In this document: one piece after another, positions 14,455 to 21,712 of the stretch | How positions within the stretch are numbered: position 1 is the stretch's first letter | Layout: each line of letters starts with the position of its first letter | Source: a virus | Virus record (IMG/VR): IMGVR_UViG_3300036945_000368 | Location: 1-64,000 of that record | DNA: 64,000 nucleotides | Reading direction: 5' to 3' (one strand) | The notes under the pieces: model-generated | What the model saw: the letters and a program-made list of their open reading frames with translations, nothing else | Database searches by the model: none | Told to the model about the DNA's origin: nothing | Made by a program: the position numbers and the translations under genes

Positions 14455-14647
14455 TGTCTCTCCCGTAATTCCAACCACCCTTATCCCACGTATCAAACGT
14501 AGCTTTAGACATGCGGATATTGTGCTTAGGTAGTACTCTAGAAGTGCCAGAGAACCACTCAGATTCAAACGCACAAGACATAGATGCTAACTCATGTTCA
14601 TGACTTAATTCATAAAGCCACCAAGGTAAGGCATTATTCCAACTCAT
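14438..14647 (-). CDS. Hypothetical Trp-rich protein (69 aa)
   Basis: Six or so Trp residues (MSWNNALPWWLYEL, FDTWDKGGWNYGRD). The ATG at 14647 directly follows the aldolase gene's stop. The function is unknown. Confidence 0.65.
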   Translation of the reverse strand: MSWNNALPWWLYELSHEHELASMSCAFESEWFSGTSRVLPKHNIRMSKATFDTWDKGGWNYGRDNDSRS

Positions 14648-15304
14648 TTAATACCTACCGCTTGCAAGAACTATACGAGAGATATGCTCAAGTCGTTCAA
14701 TATGCTCATACGCTCTCCAAGGGCTAGTATCAATGGCGACAACACCGTGACCCTTGATACCTACAATATCATAGTAAATGTTGCCAGAGCGATCTAACCC
14801 TAAATTTTCAAAGCATTTATCTGCCAATTCTTGACTAATTGGAGGAACATCCCCTACACTAGGTGCTACCTTAGTATAGCGATTAAGCTCTGGAAATGAT
14901 TCACTGATAGTACTCAGGTCAATACCAGCATGCATAGCGGCAATACAATAAGTAGGATGAACATGCACAACTACGCGAACATCGCCGCTATGTTGTCCCA
15001 TATTTTTCTGTAGGCCAAAGTGCAGAGGAATCTCTCCACTTGGTACTAAGTTTTTACTGATATCAGTATAGGGCAAATCTTGCCAAGTGTAGTTAAAAAT
15101 CGCAGAACCATTTCCACTATTAATCGTTCTATCAATACTGATTTTCTTAAACTGATCTGGTTGAAGCGTCTGCTTACGTGTACCACTAGGTGTGATATAA
15201 AAATGATCGCGGTCATGATGACGAATACTTACATTACCATCGCGGCTGGTAATCCAGTTACGCTTATAAGCATCTTGCAATACTTCGCAAATTGTCTCTA
15301 ACAT
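14648..15304 (-). CDS. Class II aldolase/adducin-family protein (218 aa)
   Basis: Family members cleave or epimerise sugar phosphates such as fuculose-1-phosphate or ribulose-5-phosphate using a divalent metal. Here GNVSIR (23-28), the SGE loop (89-91) with Glu91, the metal histidines of HVHPTY (H114, H116) and KGHG (H186) are all present, so it should be active. Such genes are uncommon in phages. Possible roles are supply of a sugar for modification or a shift in host carbon metabolism. Both are speculative. Confidence 0.85.
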   Translation of the reverse strand: MLETICEVLQDAYKRNWITSRDGNVSIRHHDRDHFYITPSGTRKQTLQPDQFKKISIDRTINSGNGSAIFNYTWQDLPYTDISKNLVPSGEIPLHFGLQKNMGQHSGDVRVVVHVHPTYCIAAMHAGIDLSTISESFPELNRYTKVAPSVGDVPPISQELADKCFENLGLDRSGNIYYDIVGIKGHGVVAIDTSPWRAYEHIERLEHISRIVLASGRY

Positions 15305-15319
15305 AATTTCTCCTTAATA

Positions 15320-15478
15320 TTACCAATGTCTAATAACGCCTGCTACAATAAAACAGTTTGTCAATATATATGACAGAACAATCATAGTACGAATAACTGC
15401 TATGTAATCAGACTCTCTATCTGTAGCTCCTGATTTTTCACCTAAAGCCTTAGCCCATAGGCGCCAGAATTTTTTCAT
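15320..15478 (-). CDS. Conserved small phage membrane protein (52 aa)
   Basis: Opens MKKFWRLWAKALGEKSGATDRESD and ends with one membrane helix (VIRTMIVLSYILTNCFIVAGVI). I recognise this as a small protein widespread in phages of Gram-negative bacteria, with no assigned function. The N-terminus would face the cytoplasm. It overlaps the upstream gene by 29 bases. Confidence 0.75.
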   Translation of the reverse strand: MKKFWRLWAKALGEKSGATDRESDYIAVIRTMIVLSYILTNCFIVAGVIRHW

Positions 15479-15773
15479 TTGTTTCCTTTGCATATTGAGC
15501 TAAATGTTCTTCACGTTCTGCTTCATGTTTCAAATCAATATAGGCACTATCCATCAGCACTTCATAAGCCAGACGTTCTAGATTATTAGGTCCAGCACCC
15601 ATAGCAGATCGAATTGGCATACGCTCCAGTTCATCAAGACATTTATCTACAAATTCCTTATTGAACATAGCACAACATTTTAGTCGCAATTGAACTAAAG
15701 GGGCGGTTCCTTGTGGTTGTAAATTATTTCGTAATCGTTCGATTAAAGACATATCTTTAACTTGTCTGTTCAT
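15450..15773 (-). CDS. Hypothetical helical protein (107 aa)
   Basis: I chose the ATG at 15773, which overlaps the upstream stop (ATGA) and follows GGAG. The protein is helical (MSLIERLRNNLQPQG, VDKCLDELERMPIRSAMGAG, REEHLAQYAKETNEK). The function is unknown. Confidence 0.65.
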   Translation of the reverse strand: MNRQVKDMSLIERLRNNLQPQGTAPLVQLRLKCCAMFNKEFVDKCLDELERMPIRSAMGAGPNNLERLAYEVLMDSAYIDLKHEAEREEHLAQYAKETNEKILAPMG

Positions 15774-16003
15774 TTTATACTCCAATGTACTAGTCCGACC
15801 AAGTATATCATAGCAGAAGCCATTTCAACCAAGATTAGGGGTTTATCTTTAGCAATAAAGCCAGCAATGCACCAAAGTGTACCACCGATTGCACTGAAGA
15901 TTAAGTTTAACGGAAATATGTTAAACGCAGTTAATGCCATACCAATTAAGTAGGTTAAAGTTGCCACCCATTTCAATTTTTCTATGTTTGATATATTTAC
16001 CAT
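15770..16003 (-). CDS. Small integral membrane protein (77 aa)
   Basis: Three hydrophobic segments (about residues 10-28, 30-49 and 56-73) separated by short polar turns (AKDKPLI). The layout resembles small phage membrane proteins whose role is unknown. Confidence 0.65.
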   Translation of the reverse strand: MVNISNIEKLKWVATLTYLIGMALTAFNIFPLNLIFSAIGGTLWCIAGFIAKDKPLILVEMASAMIYLVGLVHWSIK

Positions 16004-16710
16004 GCATACTCCTTCGGTATGTGATTATGCTTACTTATGTTTTCAAATGCAGTTAATATTTGCAAATTCCAAGGGACATGTAAGCCGCAAACTGTTTCAC
16101 CTCTGAGAGGTATGATGTGGTCTACATGATGCATTATACCTGTATCCAGAGTCAGTTGTTCGCAACGTTCGTAAATTAATCTAATTTGCTCTAAATGTTC
16201 TACAGTCAACCAAGAAGGAGTTGCTTTAAGTTTGGAAGCCCTGTATTTAGCATGATTAGCATTACACCTATCTTTATTTTTCTTTTTCCATGTAGAAGCT
16301 TGTTCCTTAACTTTAGTAGGATTATTTTGCCGATATTTTGCCGAACTTTGTTTATAATCTTCTGTAAAAATTGCATACTTAAGTTCATTCAATGCTCTTA
16401 GTATTTCTTTATTTTTCTCGTTATACTCATGCCGCGATTTTGCTCTACAAACTTTACAACAACTTCTGTACCCATCCGCACTGACCGATTCTTTAGAAAA
16501 TTCAAAAATAGGCTTCTCTGTTAAACAATCATTACAAATCTTATATGTCAAAACAGGGTAATTTTTTTGTGATAGTTTTGCAGTAATCTTTGATTGAGAT
16601 AGTCTACAAGACTTGCAGACATGTCGGTAACCAGTCTTACAGGAAGAACTTTTCGCAAATTGATTCAAAGGTTTTGTAAGATTACATTTTTTACAAATTT
16701 GTTCTAACAT
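15997..16710 (-). CDS. HNH endonuclease with two zinc ribbons (237 aa)
   Basis: Two CxxC...CxxC ribbons (residues about 6-35 and 58-88) precede a basic linker and an HNH core: HHVDHIIPLRG and CGLHVPWNLQILTAFENISK. The core is closely similar to that of 6014-6535, which carries one ribbon, so one probably derives from the other or both came from a common homing gene. It sits between dCMP deaminase and a membrane protein gene with short overlaps. Confidence 0.85.
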   Translation of the reverse strand: MLEQICKKCNLTKPLNQFAKSSSCKTGYRHVCKSCRLSQSKITAKLSQKNYPVLTYKICNDCLTEKPIFEFSKESVSADGYRSCCKVCRAKSRHEYNEKNKEILRALNELKYAIFTEDYKQSSAKYRQNNPTKVKEQASTWKKKNKDRCNANHAKYRASKLKATPSWLTVEHLEQIRLIYERCEQLTLDTGIMHHVDHIIPLRGETVCGLHVPWNLQILTAFENISKHNHIPKEYAW

Positions 16711-17156
16711 AGTTGTGTCTCACTGTACTGTTGAATTCTTACACCAGAACCTTCTAGCAAATCTAAGCCAGATGCATCACGGTAAGGTGTCTTGTAGACT
16801 ATGCGTTTAACGCCAGCTTGAACCATCATAGCGCTGCATTGTACGCAAGGTGCAAGTGTAACATACACAGTTGAATCAACACAGCTTACACCCTCTCGTG
16901 CAGCTTTCAAAATACAGTTCAACTCTGCATGAATTACTTCTGGTTTTGTAACTCGTGTAACAAACCAATCCTTATCGATAAGTTCTTCTTCACAGCAGTT
17001 ATCACGCCCTTTAGCAGTGCCATTATAGCCAGTGAGGGTTACCCCGTGACTAGTGACTAAAACAGCTCCTACCTGCGCTCTAACAGCCTTTGAGAGCATT
17101 GCATGAGTTAGTGCTGTCTGCATGTAGACGCTATCAAGTTCTTTTTGACTAGCCAT
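16704..17156 (-). CDS. Deoxycytidylate deaminase (150 aa)
   Basis: Converts dCMP to dUMP, the ThyX substrate. The zinc site is complete: HAE (76-78) and PCVQC (103-107). The length matches the family, and the C-C-E-E-E insert after residue 53 resembles the allosteric, dCTP-regulated phage enzymes. The start at 17156 follows AAAGGTG. It is separated from thyX by about 4 kb in the same array. Confidence 0.85.
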   Translation of the reverse strand: MASQKELDSVYMQTALTHAMLSKAVRAQVGAVLVTSHGVTLTGYNGTAKGRDNCCEEELIDKDWFVTRVTKPEVIHAELNCILKAAREGVSCVDSTVYVTLAPCVQCSAMMVQAGVKRIVYKTPYRDASGLDLLEGSGVRIQQYSETQLC

Positions 17157-17418
17157 GATACACCTTTACAATCGTTTTAGGTGTTAATTTATCTGGAGGT
17201 TGTTTCTCCATAACTTCAACAGCTCTTTCAAAAGTGTTTACCTTAGCATTGTCAATATAAGCGATAGTCCACCACATGATATCTTCAAAGAATCCACCCA
17301 ACCATGCAGCGCGGTCCTTATATACCCACATTAGACCACACCAGCCACGCTTACGTACAGCAAAATTACCATCGGCAAATTCCACAATATGTGGTTTAAA
17401 AATGTTATAGAACTTCAT
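17149..17418 (-). CDS. Conserved hypothetical protein (89 aa)
   Basis: The start at 17418 follows GAAGGAATTAAAG within the end of the upstream deaminase gene. The protein starts MKFYNIFKPHIVEFADG and has a Trp-rich middle (RGWCGLMWVYKD, WWTIAYID). Similar short proteins occur in other phages. The function is unknown. Confidence 0.65.
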   Translation of the reverse strand: MKFYNIFKPHIVEFADGNFAVRKRGWCGLMWVYKDRAAWLGGFFEDIMWWTIAYIDNAKVNTFERAVEVMEKQPPDKLTPKTIVKVYHG

Positions 17419-17752
17419 ATTCTTTAATTCCTTCTTCAGATGTATAACGAACAAACTTAACACCAAAACCTTTCAGCATTGCTTGACAAGTTGGACAAGG
17501 TTTGGCAATAGCCATATCACCATTGTCATGAAAACGCTGCACTAGAATGCTATGGATATCTTTACGTCCAGATTGTAGCACAGCTGATAACTCAGCATGC
17601 TGGTAAATCTTTTCATTAGACTCTCCAGCCTTAACTGCAAAGTGCTGCATCAAAGGATGAGACTTATTGTAGTTGTTAGTACCAGTTCCTAGTACCTTTC
17701 CTTTGCGATCAAAGCATGTAGCTACAATAGTGTAGCGTTTTCGTACTGACAT
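17405..17752 (-). CDS. Second cytidine/deoxycytidylate deaminase-fold protein (115 aa)
   Basis: HAELS (H52, E54) and PCPTCQ (C86, C89) give a full deaminase zinc site, but the protein is shorter than the dCMP deaminase at 16704 and quite different in sequence. It may act on a free nucleoside, a nucleotide or another base. The ATG at 17752 overlaps the upstream stop. Confidence 0.8.
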   Translation of the reverse strand: MSVRKRYTIVATCFDRKGKVLGTGTNNYNKSHPLMQHFAVKAGESNEKIYQHAELSAVLQSGRKDIHSILVQRFHDNGDMAIAKPCPTCQAMLKGFGVKFVRYTSEEGIKEYEVL

Positions 17753-18201
17753 TAGCAACTGCCCTTAGCTTTCTTGAGTTTGCGTTGAATAGACGAGAGT
17801 TTGTTACTTTGAATTTTAAGTTTACGCTTCCAACTCTTGAGTTGATTCAGATACGCAAAATCTTCTAAAGTATTTGGATTATCAGGGTCACACAACAACC
17901 AGTGAACTTGGATATCACGGTTGATTAGTTTCTTGACCTCTTCCACCCTAGTTAGTGCAACACGGTTGATGCTGACAAGAAAATCAATGTCTTCGTTAGT
18001 AAGGGTTTCGATATTGTGCAAGATGACAGTGTTGCGTACCTCAAAGTTCACTGGTTCACCACCCAACAGTAAAGCCTCTTGCGTAGGTTTGCCTTGTACT
18101 GATTTCTCAGCACGTTTCCAGAAGATTTCGGCCAGTGTACGTTCATCTTCACCAAGACCCATACGCTCAACCAAGCTATCGAACTCAGATTTCATTTGCA
18201 T
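17752..18201 (-). CDS. Hypothetical protein, first gene of the leftward array (149 aa)
   Basis: A helical protein with a polar middle and a basic coiled end (KSWKRKLKIQSNKLSSIQRKL is its core, without the last residues). It follows AAGGAG and the promoter at 18231-18259. Being first after the divergent promoters, it is probably expressed immediately after infection. The family is unknown. Confidence 0.65.
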   Translation of the reverse strand: MQMKSEFDSLVERMGLGEDERTLAEIFWKRAEKSVQGKPTQEALLLGGEPVNFEVRNTVILHNIETLTNEDIDFLVSINRVALTRVEEVKKLINRDIQVHWLLCDPDNPNTLEDFAYLNQLKSWKRKLKIQSNKLSSIQRKLKKAKGSC

Positions 18202-18230
18202 TGCAGCTCCTTTAAGTTATTGAAGCCTCT

Positions 18231-18259
18231 ACTTTACCACAACTTTTTGCTGTTTGCAA
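18231..18259 (-). promoter_or_regulatory. Leftward promoter of the early array
   Basis: On the minus strand TTGCAA (18254-18259), a 17-base spacer and TAAAGT (18231-18236) lie 30 bases upstream of the first leftward gene. It is back to back with the rightward promoter at 18292. Confidence 0.65.
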
Positions 18260-18291
18260 CACTTATTTTGAAAATATTTCTAACATTGTGC

Positions 18292-18320
18292 TTGCCTTCT
18301 AACAAGAACTATGCTATAGT
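18292..18320 (+). promoter_or_regulatory. Rightward promoter of the replication arm
   Basis: TTGCCT (18292-18297), a 17-base spacer ending in TGC and TATAGT (18315-18320) lie 30 bases before the first rightward gene. Together with 18231 it defines the divergent control region. Confidence 0.8.
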
Positions 18321-18349
18321 GTAGTTTTCAACGTTACAAGGAGAACCCT

Positions 18350-18652
18350 ATGAATGACCCGTATAATCAGTTATCTGTAGCATCAGGTGTTACAGATGGT
18401 AGTACTAACAAACCAGAAGTTTACTATGAAGGTGAACCTAGGTTTTGGTTTTGGTACGATACTGTTCAAGAAGTAGCTAGTTTAGAAAGAGTGTGGAACC
18501 ACCCTGTACTAGGTTTCTGTCGTGATGTACGTACAAGCGCAGTCCTTCGAAAGTTTGATGGTGGTTTTGAGACACGTAACACCATCTACAAAGAACTTAC
18601 ACCACAGATTCGTGCAACTTTTGCACCTAAATTTTTAACAGAGGTAGAATAA
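18350..18652 (+). CDS. Hypothetical protein (100 aa)
   Basis: First gene of the rightward arm, after an AAGGAG Shine-Dalgarno. It has an aromatic core (YYEGEPRFWFWYDTVQEV). It overlaps the next gene by one base (TAATG). The function is unknown. Confidence 0.7.
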   Translation: MNDPYNQLSVASGVTDGSTNKPEVYYEGEPRFWFWYDTVQEVASLERVWNHPVLGFCRDVRTSAVLRKFDGGFETRNTIYKELTPQIRATFAPKFLTEVE

Positions 18653-19233
18653 TGTCACAGATTATTTATAATGCTATTCGTACACCCGATGGTACAGTTC
18701 TGCACAGTCGTCATCGTCATGACTACAAAGAACACTTAGATGCTATTACTGGTGAACTGTATATCAATGACGGTGGCAATGATTACCAGCGCCGTAGTGT
18801 AAATACAACACCAGCTGAAGAACTTTCTATCACAATGGATGATTCTCATAGTGTCAAACGACAGTTTATTACATGGAAGACTTACGGTAAGGACGGAGAA
18901 TTTCCAGAAGGTAAGTTGCTCAAATTGTGTGATATGGAGGTTGACCATATTCGTGCTATACTTGATACTCAACACCACATTCATGGTACGTATATTGAAC
19001 AGTTGTTTGCAGATGAGTTAGAATGGAGAGAGGACAACTCTGTAGGCACTTTAGGTGATTTTTCTGAATGGCTTATGGCGGCTCAATCCGGTACAATCGG
19101 ACCTTTCGGTAAACCTATGCCATTGATTACAGAAATTCTTTATGGAGTTTGTAAGAACAACGAAGAACAATTTAAGCAAGTTTGTGATATGATGCAGGTT
19201 GCTTTCGAAGCAGGTCAAAAATTTAAGGAGTAA
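18652..19233 (+). CDS. Conserved phage hypothetical protein (193 aa)
   Basis: Carries TVLHSRHRHDYKEHLD and GNDYQRRSV near the start, a pattern I have seen in many phage proteins of unknown role, then a helical C-terminal half with EDNSVGTLGDFSEWLMAAQSG. Histidines in the first motif could bind metal. It is in the early replication operon. Confidence 0.7.
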   Translation: MSQIIYNAIRTPDGTVLHSRHRHDYKEHLDAITGELYINDGGNDYQRRSVNTTPAEELSITMDDSHSVKRQFITWKTYGKDGEFPEGKLLKLCDMEVDHIRAILDTQHHIHGTYIEQLFADELEWREDNSVGTLGDFSEWLMAAQSGTIGPFGKPMPLITEILYGVCKNNEEQFKQVCDMMQVAFEAGQKFKE

Positions 19234-19235
19234 CT

Positions 19236-19373
19236 ATGTCAGAAACTGAAAAATTTTGGGTTGCAGTTGCAGCTAAGTTTGGTGATAACCGTCAGTGGCA
19301 TCAATTGCAACCGCAGGAGCAACATCAGGTTATCATGGGTATCAACATGATTTTATCGGTGGTAGCGCGATGA
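19236..19373 (+). CDS. Small hypothetical protein (45 aa)
   Basis: Starts MSETEKFWVAVAAKFGDNRQW after an AAGGAG and ends with a hydrophobic stretch (IMGINMILSVVAR). It overlaps the next start by four bases. The small size leaves some doubt. Confidence 0.6.
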   Translation: MSETEKFWVAVAAKFGDNRQWHQLQPQEQHQVIMGINMILSVVAR

Positions 19374-19654
19374 AATTCCAAAAGAAACCAGTAATCATTG
19401 ATGCATATCAGTGGGATGGTAGTAGAGGCTGTGCTGAGGATATCTCTGCGCTATTTCCAAAGTTAGTTACTAACTCGTTTGAATATTATATGAATCTAGA
19501 TGACAAACACCCTAACAGTTGGACCATCTATACTCTTGAAGGTTTAATCACAGCAAAGCCAAACGATTGGATTATTAAAGGTGTACAAGGAGAGTTTTAT
19601 CCTTGTAAGCCAGATATTTTTGAACAAACTTATACCCACTGGATTGAAGTATGA
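19370..19654 (+). CDS. Conserved phage protein, PGDWIIKGVQGEFYP-type (94 aa)
   Basis: Has the familiar MKFQKKPVIIDAYQWDG opening and a DWIIKGVQGEFYPCKPDIF segment (about residues 65-83). This small protein family is very common in phages of Gram-negative bacteria. No function is known to me. The start at 19370 is chosen because the longer frame overlaps the upstream gene. Confidence 0.8.
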   Translation: MKFQKKPVIIDAYQWDGSRGCAEDISALFPKLVTNSFEYYMNLDDKHPNSWTIYTLEGLITAKPNDWIIKGVQGEFYPCKPDIFEQTYTHWIEV

Positions 19655-19761
19655 CATTTCCTAAGCTAATTTGGATGAGTCCAAAGATTTTTTATTACGC
19701 AGGTTTGTATCTTAAACTTGGTAACAAACGTTACCGCATATTGAAAGTAGGTCCACGATGA
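19651..19761 (+). CDS. Very small hypothetical protein (36 aa)
   Basis: A basic, aromatic peptide (LIWMSPKIFYYAGLYLKLG) with ATGA overlaps to both neighbours. The coupling suggests it is translated, but its size makes this uncertain. Confidence 0.5.
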   Translation: MTFPKLIWMSPKIFYYAGLYLKLGNKRYRILKVGPR

Positions 19762-20660
19762 TTCCAGAAGGTTTTAAGCCAAGTCTCGCAATTGAACAAG
19801 CTAAGGTTAAGACACAACCAGCACTACGCTATCTCAGTGAAAAGCTTGACGGTATTCGTTGTGTAATCTTTGGTGGTGTTGCGTATAGTCGCAGTCTTAA
19901 AAAGATTCCTAACCTATCAATTCAAGCATATGTAGCGCATCACGCTACAGTACTCGAAGGTATGGATTGTGAAATTATTGTTGGTGACAAGAATGCACCA
20001 GATGTATTCACACAATCAACTTCTGGCGTTATGCGTATTGAAGGTGAACCTGATTTTACTTTGTGGGTGTTCGACTATTACCATCCAGATAAAGTGTGGT
20101 TGGAGCGTTACAATCAGTTGCAAGATATGTATGACCGTGGACGTTTCCCACAACGTGCCCAATTGCTTAAGCATACGTACATGCTTGATGATGAAGATAT
20201 CGATGCAGCTGAAGCCTATTTCCTAGACTTAGGTGCTGAAGGTGTTATGTTGCGCGATGCACATGCTAAATATAAGTGTGGTCGCTCTGGTACAAAGAAT
20301 CCAGAACTACAGAAGGTTAAGCGTTTCGTAGACAAGGAATTTGAAATCATTGGTTGGGAGCCAAAGTACCACAATACTAATGAAGCAAAGACCAATGAGT
20401 TAGGACGCACAGAACGCTCTACAGCTAAAGATGGTATGGTAGCCCTAGATACTATGGGAACGCTCCTTCTACGTACCTCTGAGGGCTTAGAATTCGGTTG
20501 TGGTAGTGGATTCACTGACGCTTTACGTGCAGAGCTGTGGGAGATTCGTGATACACTAGCAGGTCAGCTTGCAAAGGTAAAATATTTCGATGTAGGAACT
20601 GGTTATAGCGTACCTCGCTTTCCAGTGTTTCAAGGTATTCGTCATAAAGACGACATGTAA
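19758..20660 (+). CDS. ATP-dependent DNA ligase (300 aa)
   Basis: Joins nicks in phage DNA during replication. Motif I EKLDGIR places the adenylated lysine at K29. The EGVMLRD (motif IV) and LQKVKRF (motif V) elements and a C-terminal OB-fold follow. Length and layout resemble the minimal T7 ligase. It starts the core replication block with an ATGA overlap. Confidence 0.88.
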   Translation: MIPEGFKPSLAIEQAKVKTQPALRYLSEKLDGIRCVIFGGVAYSRSLKKIPNLSIQAYVAHHATVLEGMDCEIIVGDKNAPDVFTQSTSGVMRIEGEPDFTLWVFDYYHPDKVWLERYNQLQDMYDRGRFPQRAQLLKHTYMLDDEDIDAAEAYFLDLGAEGVMLRDAHAKYKCGRSGTKNPELQKVKRFVDKEFEIIGWEPKYHNTNEAKTNELGRTERSTAKDGMVALDTMGTLLLRTSEGLEFGCGSGFTDALRAELWEIRDTLAGQLAKVKYFDVGTGYSVPRFPVFQGIRHKDDM

Positions 20661-20669
20661 GGAGTAAAT

Positions 20670-21704
20670 ATGTCAGAACGTCAATTAGCAACAATCCGTA
20701 AAATCGCTGCATTAGAACCTATTGAAGGCGCAGATGCAATCGAAGTAGCCGTAGTCGATGGTTGGAAAGTGGTAGTAAAAAAGGGGGAGTTTGCTGTAAA
20801 TCAGTTAGCGGTATATTTCGAATTGGATGCGTGGATTCCAACAGAACTAGCGCCGTTCTTATCCAAAGGTAAAGAACCTCGTGCTTTCGAAGGTATCCGT
20901 GGTGAACGCCTACGTACAGTTAAACTACGTGGTCAAATCAGCCAAGGCTTGTTACTGCCTTATATTGAAACCTTAACTGTTGAACATGAAGGTAATACAG
21001 GCATTGGCGATTGGAAAGAAGGTGATGACGTTACAGAAGCCTTAGGTATTAAAAAGTGGGAGCGTCCTATGAATGCTCAACTTGCAGGTATGGCACGAGG
21101 CAATTTCCCTGCATTAGTACCAAAGACTGACCAAGCACGTATTCAAAACCTTACTCGTGATTTTGAGAAGTTGCAGGAAGATACGTGGTCCATTACCGAA
21201 AAGCTTGATGGTTCGTCTTGCACTTTCTATTTGGATTCAGAAGGTGAATTTCACGTATGCAGTCGCAATCTAGACTTGAAACCTGACGAGGTAAATACCT
21301 TTTGGAAACTTGCCTTGCAATTGGATATCGAAGCTGTTATGCGCCGACATAGCCTATTAGGTATGGCTATTCAAGGTGAAATGATCGGTGAAGGTATTCA
21401 AGGTAATCAGTACAAGACAAGGCTTGACTTTTACGTTTACGACATGTACAATACAAGTACTGGCGAGTACATCTTGCCAATTCAGCTTGAAGCTGCATGT
21501 AAACGTTTAGGTTTAAAGCACGTACCTATTATTGCATCCAACACCGATATCAAAGAACAGACAATTGAATCTATTTTGCAATTTGCAGAAGGTAAGTCTC
21601 AATTGAATGGTAGTGAGAGGGAAGGTTTGGTCTTTAAGAGTAGTACTGTACATTACTTAAGTTTTAAAGCTGTGAGTAATCGTTGGCTCATGAAATATGA
21701 ATAA
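20670..21704 (+). CDS. Rnl5/DraRnl-like RNA ligase (344 aa)
   Basis: A second RNA ligase, of the type with an N-terminal OB-like domain (about residues 1-130) before the nucleotidyltransferase domain. Motif I is TEKLDGSSCT with Lys178, motif III is in LDFYVYDMY, and motif IV EGLVFKS. Deinococcus Rnl5 seals nicks with a 3'-OH RNA end, and phage relatives are common. It lies directly after the DNA ligase gene. Confidence 0.85.
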   Translation: MSERQLATIRKIAALEPIEGADAIEVAVVDGWKVVVKKGEFAVNQLAVYFELDAWIPTELAPFLSKGKEPRAFEGIRGERLRTVKLRGQISQGLLLPYIETLTVEHEGNTGIGDWKEGDDVTEALGIKKWERPMNAQLAGMARGNFPALVPKTDQARIQNLTRDFEKLQEDTWSITEKLDGSSCTFYLDSEGEFHVCSRNLDLKPDEVNTFWKLALQLDIEAVMRRHSLLGMAIQGEMIGEGIQGNQYKTRLDFYVYDMYNTSTGEYILPIQLEAACKRLGLKHVPIIASNTDIKEQTIESILQFAEGKSQLNGSEREGLVFKSSTVHYLSFKAVSNRWLMKYE

Positions 21705-21712
21705 GGAGTAGA

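Noticed and set aside
14454-14574. Upstream extension of the small zinc-ribbon gene at 14275
   Set aside because: It overlaps the preceding gene almost fully and lacks a ribosome site. The internal ATG has GGGAGAG.
15802-15813. Extended -10-like TGATATACT on the minus strand
   Set aside because: It lies in the coding end of the 15770-16003 gene and is explained by its Met-Ile-Tyr-Leu codons. No leader cassette follows.
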